Assembly: GCF_000143415.4 (NCBI RefSeq)
Contig: NW_003314321.1
Span: forward strand, 938,736 to 1,002,735
Origin: Selaginella moellendorffii
Taxonomy: Eukaryota > Streptophyta > Lycopodiopsida > Selaginellales > Selaginellaceae
Reading direction: 5' to 3'
Length of the DNA: 64,000 nucleotides
Shown piece by piece: positions 10,086 through 21,729 of the stretch (its first letter is position 1; each line of letters starts with the position of its first letter). The translations under genes and the position numbers were made by a program. Below the pieces are notes generated by a model. It did no database searches and had not been told where the DNA came from. It saw only the letters and a program-made list of their open reading frames with translations.

Positions 10086-13000
10086 TTTGGTATTAGAGAA
10101 TGAGTCTCAGCGAGTATTATTCAATGAGATTGGGCAACTAGTCTCGTTGCATACGCAGAGATGAAAACGATGATCCAAATGGGTACACGTTTGGGTGTTA
10201 AAACTTCGCAATTGTTCCTTGGGTATGGATTTGGTTACCTTTTTGTACCATAATAATGTGAGTTTGCTCTTGGGCTCATAGGATGGATTTGAGGTGTACC
10301 ATTTACATGAGTTTTCACTTGGGCTCGTGAGTGAGGCACATTAACAACTCAAAGTTATACTTTGAATTGGCAGGATTAATGTAAGCCTATCGATGGTCTA
10401 GTGGTTCCGTAAGTTGTTCCATGTACCATGGGTGAAAGCGAACCTCCCTGGGTTTGCTATGAGTGGCAAATAGGCTGGTTCGTAGCTGTTTAGCACGGCA
10501 CTAGTGGATCCTTCCTAGGCATGATTACAAGTGAATCAATCAAGATTGTAGGGATTAGTCTATTGATTCAAGTAGTTATTGCCGTGCTCTCTCATAAACT
10601 TTTCTTGGATTGGACTGAAGGCAGTGCGAAAGCATGTTTGAGGTTTAGTCAAAAGATAAGACTGAAAAGGGAGTTGTTAGGGACGAAGGATTAAACACGT
10701 AAATCATTTTCTCTTGGAGAGATGATTTGCAACGAGGTGTTGACTCATTGCTCATGTTCACAATATGCAATCAAGAGTCCCTACCTTAATGCATGTTGGT
10801 TATGGTGGTCTTATAAGTGGTGAGTTGTGGGATGGATAGCAATGAAGCACTATACTATTTTGTCTAGGCATGCTATTGGAAGACTTGGGTTATAATGCTC
10901 AATTTTTTTCTGGGGAACTTTGCTATTGCTCCTTGAATAGTTTGGTGTTGGATTAGTTTGAGTTTGATCGGAAAGAGAGTGGCATGAGTTTATCCGTATT
11001 GTGAACAAAAGTTAGTGGTGTTAGGTGTTGTAAGTCTCTATTGGTGGAGTGTGGCATTTATGTTGCATTTTGTCGAGTTGAGTTGACACTTGATACTCAC
11101 ATAAACTTTTGTAGTAATGACAAGTGCATTGCTCATGGTGGCTCAATTGATGATCAAGTCATTGTGATTTTATATCATATCCATGTGATAATGAGCAATG
11201 TGTTTACGAAGTTGCTTGGGTAAATGATGATCACCCAAAGTGGTTGATGGTGAAGCTAGTTTACTTGCACATAGTAGCATTATAATAGCTTTGACTGGAT
11301 TCTCAATGGTGGTCCATTATGCTAAGTTTAAGTTGGTACCTTGTTTCCTTAAGTTTGCCCATTAAGGTGTTGGAAAGGGTTATAGCATTTACTTACTATA
11401 GCTTGTTGGTTGATCTGTTAGCACTTGAAGTAGATTGTTGGATGGAGAAAATATGTAGTTCGGGCATTGACATCACTAATACTTGTGTTAGTGGAAGTGG
11501 CATTGTTAATTCGAGTGATGAGGAATTTTCCTTAGACCTTGATTTTCTATGTCATTTTTTTTGTTAATGTTTTGGCTTCATATTAGATCTTGAAGGTGAT
11601 TGAAAAAAGAGTGTTAGTGCAATGTGGATATCCGATGATCAAGTCTTCGTGATTAAGCCTTGGGTGTTCACTTTGCATTTTTGTGGATGTCAATGTTAGA
11701 TGTCAGTTATATGGGCAAAAATGTTTGATGCTTAAGCATGCTATTAGGTCATAAGAATCTATGTTGAGGTGAGCCTATGTGAAGTTGTTGGTAAGAGGAA
11801 GTTGGTTGAGTCTTAAAAGTTTGTATTCCTAGACTAAGAGTCATTCTTTCTCTAGGATGGAAATTTTTCACAAATTTTCTTAAACTTTTCCAATGGCTAA
11901 TCTGTTGATCACTTTTCTCGAAAACCATTCCATTTTCGTAAGTTGGTACAAACTAGTGAAGGGGTTAGAGTTAACTTCACTTAAACCTTAGTAGATAGTT
12001 TGTATGATGCGACCCGAAAGGGATGCTAACTTTTGGGGCTAAGGCAATTGAGTTGGATAGAGTTTGGAGTTCGTATAAAAAGTGGCCGTTGCACTTTTCT
12101 AAGAAAGGTGACCCTTGTGCCTTTCTTTTGTAGAGTTGTGTTTGGTGGCAGATTGTACCTTGCATTTCACTTAAACTTTATGAGAGTAGTGAGCTCTCAC
12201 TGATCTTGACTTAGTCTTGGTGGCCCTGCGCCTTGGCTGAGGATGGTGATGTCCAACTTAGTTGTTTGAGTTGAGATGTTGGTACCCATACTATAACTTT
12301 GTCTATGAGGAGGTTGTGTACCATATGAGTCCATCTCATGGTCTTCACTTTAATTTTGACTGAGTGTTGATCACATAGCTAGCCTCTTCAAAGCATGCTC
12401 AAAGCTAGTAGCTAAATGTTTTAGTGAGTTTATTGCAGTTGAGTTGGATTCGAGTGGTCATTTAGTTTGTGCTTGTCTATGAACTTTTATCTTGTACCTA
12501 GGGTATCATGTTCATGTTGGACAAGTATATAACTTGATGACAAGAGTTGGTGTTTGGGTCTTGTGAAGGCAAGTTGAGGAGTGATTGTTAGTTGCTTTGC
12601 AACTAGTAATTACTTGTAGACTTCGTCAAGGACTGTTGACACTTGCTTTGCTCGATGATGATTTAGCAGTGATGGGCTTACTTTATCGGATGGTGTTGTA
12701 GAGGATCGTGTCGTTAGACTTACATGAGTTTTTTCATGTTGGCATGTCGACTTTACCTCTGTCAATATCATTTGGTTACATTTAGTCCGTAGTGTTGGAT
12801 TTCATTGAGTCTTGGACGTGGTGAATCACTCCTTGATGAAGTGTTATCTGTAACTAAGTTTTGCTGAAGGATTAGTCTTAGATACTGACTAAAGTATCTT
12901 CAACTTTGGTTAGCTTAGTTGCTAGAGAGCTCTGAGTGGTGATTCACTCTTGCTTTCTTCTAATTTTGTTATAGTGTTGATGGCATTGAAATGATACCTT

Positions 13001-15063
13001 GTCGTTGATATTGTTGATATTGAGATTCGAGTGAAATGAGATATCCTTCCAAGGATTGATATTGAGTTTCATTAGTCTTGATGAAAATAGTGTTGATGAT
13101 TTGGCTTTAGATTTGTGTTGTTTGCATTCATATATTTGCTAGTTAGCAACAGCATTGATGTTCAAATGAACTGAGTGGCAAGTTTGAGTTAATTGTATTC
13201 TAGACGAGCTTATTTAGTAGGGGTTGAGCGTTGGTTTTTCCTTGAAAAGTGATTTAGTCTTGGACAATGCTACCTCTATGAGAGGAAGAGTTAGTGATTG
13301 GTATTGAAGTGATTGAATCCTTGTTAGACTTCAGTTTGAATATATCGATTATTGATGATTCCTCTTGTGCTTGTTACGATGTGAGTTACGTTTTGTTATA
13401 GATGGATTCATGGAGGGTCGTTTGATGATCACTTGTTGAGTATAACTTTGTTGTGTTTGGCTTTTGGAGTGATGCAAATATGCTCTTCATTAGCTTTGGC
13501 ATTATGAAGTTTGGCTTATGGATGTGTTGAGGAAGATATTATGGGTCGCATCATGATTTCTTTTTTAGTATTGAAGTTAGCTTCTATGAGACTTGTGATC
13601 ATTATTAGGCAAGACTTAACTATAGGCTACTTCGAACTTTTGGTTCTTTGAGTTTATTATGCTCATTGTTCCATTTGTTAGAAGTTGTTGAGGGAAGGCA
13701 TTTTGGCTCCTAGCTTCGATATTGAAATTAGTATTTGCATCTAGCAATCATTAGTGATGATTAACTATGATCTAGGATAATTGATTATCCTGTCGAAGGT
13801 TTTGCTTGATTATCGTTAATCTAGAAGGATTTGCTATTCTTCGGGATGGTGGATTCCTTCTTAGACGATGATTTTGCATTTCTTTATTGATGGGATGATT
13901 GATGATTTTTTATGATGGTTAGTTATTCTCTTTGATAGCTTATAGCTTTTCGCAATACCACATATTCTTTGTGGTTTGCTTTGGATTGGTCTATTGGGTT
14001 TGAGACATTAGTAGGATGTTGCTAAGACTTGCTTAAGCAACTAGAGTTCCTTTGTATTGTTGGCCGGGATCTATTTAAATTGGCTAGTGTGATGGTTAGC
14101 ATGAATGCTATGTTTGTTAGTCTTGCCACATTCATTTTGTTCTGTTGATTATTACTCGAGTTAGTTTTGATAGATTAGGATGTTATTTCTTTCGGGTGAT
14201 ACATTCACAAGCATTGTGCTTGTTAGTCAATGATACTTTGTGTTCTTTGAGTTGTGTTTTGTGAGTTGTTTGGCATGCTATCTGCCATTTTTAGTAGTTA
14301 AATTTCATCATTGAGTTTCCTTGATAATCTACTTGCTATTGAATTTTGTTGGATGATGATTCTTATGTTTACCAATTATGATGATCTTGGTAGTTCCTAT
14401 ACTCAACTACTAGTTTATCGGATGATAACTTACTTGGAATACTTTTGTGTTCTAATCTAAGTTTTATTTATTGATAATTAAATCTTTAAGATATCATTGT
14501 CTATGACTTTGATATTGTCCATTTATTGATCTTTGAGTTTGGGCCAGTATAGGCAGACTGGCTTTGGCACTTCGGGTGCATGGTGAAATCTCTAGTCATG
14601 GGGTAGCTACTGTCGACTGGTCACATAACTCACCTCTTTGTTGATGTTCCTTATTTGTTAAAAGGGCATGACTGTGTAAACAACTTTAACTGCCTGTTTA
14701 CAGTAGTCTATCTAAACCTTACCGACATGTTTGGTTTCTTTGCTCAGGAGGGTTGGGGCCTCTAGCTTTTCTCTCTATGTCCCTGCGGGCAGGGGCGTAT
14801 CACACTTTTGTAAGCTAGGTGACTCCCAGAGCAGCAAGGGTGGTTGACTCCGTTGGTCATTTCCTTGTCGGCGACGGCCGGAAGGTGTCTAAGCTGGTAG
14901 TGCATCCGCGTTAGACAAAAAGGTTGCCTCCTAACTCATTTAAGTCGGTGCATTTCTCACATAGTGTGAATACTGTGAATTTTTTCTAGAGTTGTTTCCT
15001 TAGCGGTATTCTAGACTCGAGTATGTATTGACGAAGATGTCGATCTTCCCTAGGGGGGGAGAG
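10086..15063 (+). mobile_element. Non-coding internal region of the large LTR element
   Basis: Five kilobases, T/G-rich on the plus strand, hold only short ORFs (longest about 80 codons) with no recognisable gag or pol motif. The last 500 bp (about 14560-15063) are less degraded and end in a G-rich polypurine tract. The primer binding site lies at 10088-10098. I see no gene here. Confidence 0.75.
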
Positions 15064-16231
15064 TGTCGCAAATGTGACTTCGGGTATCGAAAGTTACTTG
15101 TCAGTCAGTCCTTACGGACACTCTTTCCTTATTGCCACGATGGCAGAATGTCGGTATTGCTAGACCCTTTATTAGTCCCTCTTGTGCTAGTGGAGTTAAC
15201 TGGGAATTTCGAGTGTACTTAAACCGGACGAGCATAAGGATGGAATTTCTACATGTTATTAGCTAAGCATACTTAGCCCGGTAAGGAGTTCCCATCTTGT
15301 TTTGTATTGCACTTGCTAGTGCCAAGAACCCTTATGTATTGGGATTAGTTCCTCAATATTGCTGGATGATAGCTTACCGTGTCTGCCAAACACCCTCGCT
15401 ATCATGCCCTTTATGTTAGTCTCATCCGGTCCCAAATGCTATTTATGGAAAGTGTCTAGATTTGCTCATTTGGCATATCTATGGAATGTAGAGATCGGCC
15501 TGAACACAATGGTGTTCGTCCCGTGTCCAAATTCGCATTCTAGTGCCATTCTATATTTAATAAGTTTCAAGCTTGTCCCAGAGACTAACTCCTGATACTA
15601 AGGGAGGCTTGGGGTGAAAGCCCAAAATGTGTGTTCCTCAGGGGGGGTGCGGGGGGGGGGAGCGCTATGGGGGGGTTCCAAATGTATAGTAGGGATAGTG
15701 GGTAGGTCGGGTATGGCCGACCAACCTAAGGCATAGTCTAGCTCTCGCTTGCGTGCTTGTCCTTGTTCTGCGTCTGGTTTGGGTCTAACCCTAAGTTCCA
15801 TTCTATGCTAATTGGTGGAGCACCTATGTCCTTGCGTTAGGCCACCAGTATGCCGAAATAGCGCTAGGCTCTGTTTGGCTCTGTTTGGCTCCGTTTTGCG
15901 TGTTGGTCCTGGCAATGGGATGCCGGTTGCTCTAGGACTATTCCAAGTCGCTCTGGGCTCCTGTCCCTTCACTCCTTGGGCTGTGTGCTCGAGAGTTGCT
16001 TTATGGTCCGATTCCATCACTCCTTGGCTCCATGCTTGGGAGTTTGGCACTGTTCCTTTGTTTAGTGGCCCAAGGCCCTGAACCTCGGGTTCTGCACCAT
16101 TGTCATTTGGACATGTGGCATATGACATGTGGTATGTGTCACATGGCATAAAGATGGTTTAGGTTCCGCTTTGTGGTGTTATCCTATGGTAAATCACCAT
16201 AGGATAAAGGGTAAAAACTACATATGCAATA
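15064..16231 (+). repeat. 3' LTR of the large element
   Basis: This 1168 bp LTR starts TGTCGC and ends in drifted form (GCAATA for GCTACA). The target duplication GTCAA follows at once. Two G runs near 15640-15675 precede GGTTCCAAATGTATAGTAGG, a motif shared with other repeats in the window. Confidence 0.88.
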
Positions 16232-16236
16232 GTCAA

Positions 16237-17060
16237 ATTCAAAGAAATCAGAATACTCCTTCATGAGCTGGTCAACTGCTGCAACACAAAGATTGTCAGA
16301 GGGATCAAAAAAGGGAAGAGCAGACCAAGATGGAAAAATAGGAGGAAATATTGGGGGGGGGGGGGGGGGGCGACAAAAGTAATGAAAGCAGAGGTGGAAG
16401 TAAAAGGACAAAAAGGTACGGAAGTGAGAGAAATGGATGAAACATAAGAAAGTATGAGATAAAGGGGAAAAGCCTCAAAGTTACACTTGGTATAATTGTG
16501 CTGCAACCAATCCATACCAAGGATGAGGTCAAAAACTTGACTCAACACCACCCGCAATGACTATAACTCAAGCTCAAGATCACCCATACGCACAATCAGG
16601 TCTGCCTCATCCCATGCACATGCATGTGTACGGCTGTTGCCATAAAAAATAAAAACTGGTTCCGCCATATGACGCAAGTGTAGATGGCAATGTGTGGCAA
16701 CAAGTTGAGCAATAGAAGATAAACTTGAACTTGTATCAACCAACACGGAGAGAATAATATGAGACCTCTTGTTATAAAAATGAGCTTGGAAAGTAAATAC
16801 TAGATGAACTGATGCTGAGTGAACCACTTGATGATACTCCCGAAAAAAAGATAGAGGGGTCACTGATTTATTTGCGCAAGGCCCCTCCATTACTTGCATG
16901 ACTCCTCGTTTCCCAAATGCATCTCGGTATCCAGACCTTTCACTACAGCAACACCAATAGAATGTTGTTGATGCCAAGGTCTCCACCCAGGAAATGGTGG
17001 CCGCCAATCTGGAAAATGCTAACAACGCCAATAAGTGTGACCAACTTCATCACATGCTCA
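16237..17060 (-). pseudogene. Gypsy copy 1: protease and RT linker
   Basis: On the minus strand, 16561-17031 contains the zinc-knuckle exit and the protease core with SVLVDTSSSLSS, where the usual DTG is DTS. 16261-16557 contains FDLILGMDWLQHN, the conserved end of the retroviral-type protease. A G run of about 19 bases (16355-16373) stands where copy 2 has five. The part is collinear with 29670-30450. Confidence 0.85.
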
Positions 17061-17940
17061 GCAACGAACATCACAGCCACGACCATAGCCTTTCCTTTGT
17101 CTTTGAACTCGAGCAATAGCAGTTGGAACAACCTCCATTGGAATAGGACCATCACCCATAGAAAGTGGAGCTGAAGGACAGGCAGCGAGAAGTGGAAGAG
17201 ACAATGTCTCATAACATTGTGCCAAGCGAAGAGCATCATCAAGGGTGGCAGGAGCAAGTGCATGGATAAGTCTGAAAAAATCTTGAAGAAGTGCTGGCCA
17301 CAACATTCCTAGTTTGATCCGCTCTGACATATTAAGCTCCACACGAAGAAAAAGACTTCGGAAATGAATGCCAAATTGCATCACCAACTTAGATAGCCTC
17401 TAGCAAAGACAATGCAATTGTTAGAAGGCATCATCACAATCGTTGACATGTCCAAATGTATGTTTGAAGATGTCCGGGAGAACACTCCAATCCCCACGAG
17501 TGGCTGCACTCAAACTATTGTACCACTGCAATGCTGTCTCTTGGAGACACGTGGAAAACTCACGCAAATGTCGAACATCATCCCAAGAATGATATGTGGC
17601 AATCACCATGAAGTGATCGAACCAATGGTACACATCATCCCGAGGATTCCTGCAAAAGAACTCCAGCTGAACGCAAGGATTGACACCAAGAGCAGGAGGA
17701 GTTGTACCACATGCCGTGAACACTGCCATCAATTGAGTTTGGTTGTTCAATTGCAAGCACATAACATCAAGCAATTGTACCAATTGCTGCTCCAGAGTCA
17801 AAGAATGAGATTGCTGATTTACCATGAAGATGAACGAAAAAGAAAGAGCAAAAGAAAAGAAATGACAAAAAGCTAGAAGGAAATGGAAATCTAGACAATG
17901 CAAAAAGTTAGATCTAAACCAAAATCCTAAATCCAAACAC
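17030..17940 (-). pseudogene. Gypsy copy 1: gag
   Basis: The gag N-terminus lies at 17421-17936 (LTLEQQLVQLLD, then VYHWFDHFMVIATYHSWDD). The capsid continues in 17058-17387 and ends in a zinc knuckle read as C-x-AC-DEVGH-TYWR-C, with a stop in place of one residue. It is collinear with 30440-31250 of copy 2. Shadow ORFs on the plus strand are ignored. Confidence 0.87.
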
Positions 17941-17979
17941 TCCTCAGAGATAATGAAAGGTGCCTCTTACCTCCACCAA

Positions 17980-18156
17980 TGTGAGTGTTTGGAATATAGA
18001 AAGGGAATATAGAAAATATGCATATCAATTAGCCCAAAAACCTTAGTTTATAAACAAGAGTGGAGAGGTCTGAATTGAAATCAATCCAATGGCTATCAAA
18101 ATCCCATTACGCTAATATTAGTATATGGCATTATAGCTGTACATTTAGCCTTCACA
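17980..18156 (-). repeat. 5' LTR of gypsy copy 1
   Basis: This 177 bp repeat starts TGTGAGTG and ends TTCACA on the plus strand and matches both LTRs of copy 2. On the minus strand it is followed by TTGGTGGAGG, the likely primer binding site. Confidence 0.82.
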
Positions 18157-19590
18157 ACACTAAATAACATTTTAACATTTTAACATTTTACATATAAGTC
18201 TACACAATTGAATTATTAATTTTTACCTTTTAATTGATTTAATTAATTAACATTGTTATAGTATAATTGGCTTTTTCTTTTATAATCTTTTTATATTTGA
18301 GTTCTTTACAGTGTTTTATGAGTATGAAGGCTTTTATAAAAATAATTTATTGACTTGAAAGGCATTATCATAGTTGCAATTATGTTTTCACCTCTTCAAC
18401 TAGCTTTTTTTATAAAATAGGATTATAGGCTACAATAGCAAAAATTTTAATAAATGATTAAAATTTTAAAATTTTATTAATGAAAATCAACTATTTGGTA
18501 AAATTTTGCAATTACTTTTTATTTTAAAAATAAATTTAAACACCACAAAAATAAATTTAAAAAGTATTTAAAATATTCTTGGATAAAACTTATATGCTAA
18601 GTTTAAATTACTTTTTATAATCACTTTTCATATGTGTAATTGCACTAAAAATGTTTTTAAAGATTTTCTAAAAATATAAATTATCTTTTTTAATATTTTT
18701 TATATGCTTGTTTTATTATTGGTATTGCTAAATTATATACATCTTTAAAAAAACTTTTGTGATTAAATATATATTTAGATTTTGAGTTATGGTGTACTTT
18801 ACTTTATTCAACTTAACATTTAATAATAATAATTTATTAATATTTTAATGTTTTAATTTTGAGATTACACAACAACAATTTATATAATACAAGAAATATG
18901 GTTGGGATTGAAATTGTAGCATTCACATACTTTAAATTTAAATTTTTGTATGTAGTGACTGCCTCGTTATTATTAATGACAATAAAGGGTTGGTAAATTA
19001 AATATTAAATTTTTTTTAAATTTTTTTTAAAGGTTAGAAATCCCACTAAAATAGATTATTCTGGATGTTTATACTTCATAGTTTTTTTGTGTTATTAGTT
19101 ATTGAAATCATTCATAAGTTTTAATTTTTTAATTTTTCTAATTTTTAGTTTATAATTTTTTTTAAAATGTGAATTTTAATGTACTATTTTTAGAAAAAAA
19201 ATATAAGAAAAAAGAATTTGACAACTAAAAAGAGCCTTTGATCAATTGACATTGTTTGAATAAATTATTTTAATTTTATTAGTCTTTTCATATAAACTTA
19301 ACTGAAAGCTAAGTGGAACAACAACAACATCAAAACTAACTTAAAAAGCAAGTTGTAAAGGATTTACTTTTTTATTTGAGCTTTTTTATTATGATTCCTA
19401 TGTAATCCCCTTTGCATAGGTTTTAAATTTTTAAATACAACACATGTTTTTGATACTTGAATTCATTACTGGAATTTCCAATGGCACATCCAAAAGGATA
19501 ATGAAGCTCATAGCTGCCAATCATAAATTCAAGGTGATAGATGCAACAAACGCCTTCAGAAAAAACAGCCTAGCTAGCTGCTGACAAATA
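18157..19590. other. AT-rich intergenic DNA, no gene seen
   Basis: The stretch is strongly AT-rich with many A and T runs and no ORF of note on either strand. No terminal repeats or transposon domains were recognised. Confidence 0.7.
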
Positions 19591-19772
19591 AACTTCATGC
19601 CAGCATTTGCTTGACAAAGATCCCAAGCAAGGAGTGTTGAGCATGTACCTGCCTGCTGTGCTTGATTCAGGCAAAGTTTCTCCATTCTTATGCCAATCAA
19701 TCTTCACTTGGATTCAACCAACAGCAACACACATTCTTGTTTCTTTATCCATGTCGGATGATGATGAATTGC

Positions 19773-20170
19773 TCAGCAGCGAGAGTTCCCAGGATCCAGC
19801 GCCAGAACTCCTTGCGCCACACGAGCTCCCCTCGCAAGATCATTGTGGATCCTACACCCTCCAAGCAAAACCGTCCACTCCACAACATCCGGCTCAAACT
19901 GCATGCTATACACAAGCTCCTCCGCATCGCCCAAATGCCCAGCTCGTCCCAGGAGATGAACCAGCGCGCAATAGTGCTCCCTGTGAGGGCAAACTCCATA
20001 ATCCGCCACCATTGTCACAAAACACTCGCGTCCATCGTAGACAGTCCCGCCATGGCCAGGAGAACGCACGTAAAGCATATTCCATCCTATCCCGTCCAGT
20101 GGAAATCTCCCGGAAGCCTTCCTTAAAATTGCTGCTGTGCACTGTAATCAAGTCCTCCATACCTCTTCAT
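19773..20170 (-). pseudogene. PPR protein C-terminal fragment, frameshifted
   Basis: On the minus strand 19773-20078 reads HYCALVHLLGRAGHLGDAEE followed by a segment with EPDVVEWTVLLGGCRIHNDL, the typical end of a plant PLS-class pentatricopeptide protein (last repeats leading into the E domain). The part just upstream (20078-20170) is in another frame, so there is at least one frameshift. The frame stops at LALDPGNS, before the expected YVLLSNIYA. PPR proteins bind organelle RNA. This piece lies in an AT-rich island and is a pseudogene. A PPR N-terminal fragment on the same strand lies at 41099-41311. Confidence 0.75.
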
Positions 20171-20373
20171 ATTGTCCAACATGACAAGTGGGAAGTGCAA
20201 ACTAGAACACCAAAAAGTTTTAAATGCAGTTTTATAAACTTATGTTGTTGACAAGCTCATCTCTTGGGAGAAGAACTTGAGCTAGGATCATTTCTCTGCC
20301 TAGAGAAAATTGTGTGTCTCTGCTTGTGTACATGCATGCTCATACTTGTTAGAGCAAAAGACTAACATTTGCT

Positions 20374-20460
20374 CATAGTTAGTTTATGAGCTAACTAAAC
20401 TCATAGTTAGTTTGTAAAGTGCTCATAGTTTTCTAGGATTTGCTCATAGTTATGAGCAGC
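20374..20460 (+). repeat. Short imperfect tandem repeat of CTCATAGTT
   Basis: The words TGCTCATAGTTAGTTT and CTCATAGTT recur four times within about 90 bp. The surrounding 20,260-20,700 holds no gene. Confidence 0.5.
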
Positions 20461-20703
20461 TTTCCAATCTGAAGTAAAAGGTTGTGTTTAAGTTCTATAG
20501 TCAAAATCTTTAAGGAAAGTTTTTGGAAAATGAATATGAATATTTATTTCATTTTTTAATTTATATGAAGGTCCTAGAAATTTTGAATTCAATTAATAAG
20601 TATAAAATAATCAAAAAAATAATCTTTATTATTTAATGTTTGTTTTCTCTAACTATTCAACATAATAGGAAAGCAAACCAAGCTTTGATGTGTAACATTA
20701 TTC

Positions 20704-21597
20704 TTATTTTATACAATTGACATGGTTATAAGTATTTGTTGCCCACCAAATTTTATTTGGTCTTTTCACTTCATAAGAAACTAGATTGCAATCATTTTGT
20801 AAAGTTAAAAATGTTATAGATAAACATTTAATGCAATATTTATTAATAGACCACATAATAGTATTGTTTTCAGAATATAATACTATATTGCCATCTGTTT
20901 GAAGAGTAAAAACACAATGTCCAAAATAATCATATTTACTTCCTTTCCTCCATAATAAATATTTTCCAGAATATAAAGAAACTTTACAATTTGACTCAAC
21001 CAGTAAAATATTTTTACCATTTGGAGATCTTATAAATTGGTTTGTATAAAGTAAATTATTTTTAAATCCAATTTTTAAAGATGTTTTACTCATATCACAA
21101 TTATTAGTACTATGTAATGAATAGGTATTATCTTTATTTTTATATCTGTTGTGATTATATTTAAAAACTATACTATATTCAAGTTGATAAAGTGTAGAAA
21201 TTATTTGACATTCATTAGAACGTGCTTTAATTAAAGCATTTTTATATGAATTAAGTATTCTTCTAAATGCTGCTCTTAATGAATTACCATGGATTGTATC
21301 TATATTATTTGAAAATGGACTTGATTCACAATAAGGTGGGTTACCTTCCATTCTAGAAAAAGTCACAACTGCATAACCTGTAGAACCTAAATTAACCACA
21401 TATAAATCTTCATAATTTACTGGATAACTTGTATTTATTGTATGAATTTTACTTAATAAATTATTAAATCCATGATTAATAATCATTCCTATTTCTTGCT
21501 CTGACAAGGAATTATTTTTCCCCCAGTAAACTTCAGGCATTCCATAAACAATAGAAAAATAAAATATAATTATTGTTGAGTTTATAAATTTAATCAT
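20704..21597 (-). CDS. Secreted protein with GNA-type (bulb) lectin domain
   Basis: An uninterrupted 297-codon ORF starts with ATG. Residues 1-19 form a hydrophobic signal peptide ending VYG, so the product is probably secreted. Residues 20-180 are a Cys-containing domain I do not recognise. Residues about 185-297 look like one beta-prism II (GNA/B-lectin) unit with three subdomains. Two carry the mannose-binding QxDxNxVxY motif (QTDGNIVLY at 233-241, QNDCNLVSY at 267-275) and one is degenerate (around 199-209). GNA lectins bind mannose-type sugars and often act in defence. A TATA-like ATATAAATT lies about 20 bp upstream. The gene has no intron and is very AT-rich, quite unlike the genes at 42-63 kb, so foreign origin or a relaxed old locus are both possible. 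Confidence 0.7.
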   Translation of the reverse strand: MIKFINSTIIIFYFSIVYGMPEVYWGKNNSLSEQEIGMIINHGFNNLLSKIHTINTSYPVNYEDLYVVNLGSTGYAVVTFSRMEGNPPYCESSPFSNNIDTIHGNSLRAAFRRILNSYKNALIKARSNECQIISTLYQLEYSIVFKYNHNRYKNKDNTYSLHSTNNCDMSKTSLKIGFKNNLLYTNQFIRSPNGKNILLVESNCKVSLYSGKYLLWRKGSKYDYFGHCVFTLQTDGNIVLYSENNTIMWSINKYCIKCLSITFLTLQNDCNLVSYEVKRPNKIWWATNTYNHVNCIK

Positions 21598-21729
21598 TCT
21601 TAAAATATACTTAAATTTATATTATAGATAATTTTAATTTATAGAAAAGTAATTTACTTTACCTTTATTTAAAATTACATTATTTTTTTAATAAGAAATA
21701 GTGATAATATCTAATTAATTACATATAAG

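Larger units (their letters stand above)
7758..16231 (+). mobile_element. Large non-coding LTR element (LARD-like) inserted in gypsy copy 1
   Basis: Two long direct repeats (7758-10085 and 15064-16231) start TGTCGCAAATGTGAC. The element is flanked by the 5 bp target duplication GTCAA (7753-7757 and 16232-16236), and the sequence on both sides rejoins the gypsy copy seen intact at 29640-29690. A primer binding site like that for tRNA-Met (TGGTATTAGAG, 10088-10098) follows the first LTR, and a polypurine tract (AGGGGGGGAGAG region, 15051-15063) precedes the second. The 5 kb internal part has no retroviral domain that I can find. It would need enzymes from another element to move. Confidence 0.9.
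5037..18156 (-). mobile_element. Ty3/gypsy element copy 1, truncated and twice interrupted
   Basis: Read on the minus strand from 18156 down, the order is 5' LTR, gag, protease, reverse transcriptase, RNase H and part of integrase. Homology to copy 2 (26863-31639) stops at about 5037, so the rest of integrase and the 3' LTR are lost. Two younger elements are inserted: 6408-7078 (TRIM) and 7758-16231 (large non-coding LTR element). Coding parts carry many stops. No chromodomain is present in this family. Confidence 0.9.

Noticed and set aside
19607..20251. 214-codon plus-strand ORF
   Set aside because: It is antisense to the PPR remnant and has no recognisable domain.
20374..20460. Short repeats considered as a CRISPR-like array
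   Set aside because: The units are adjacent, variable and without spacers; the host is a eukaryote.
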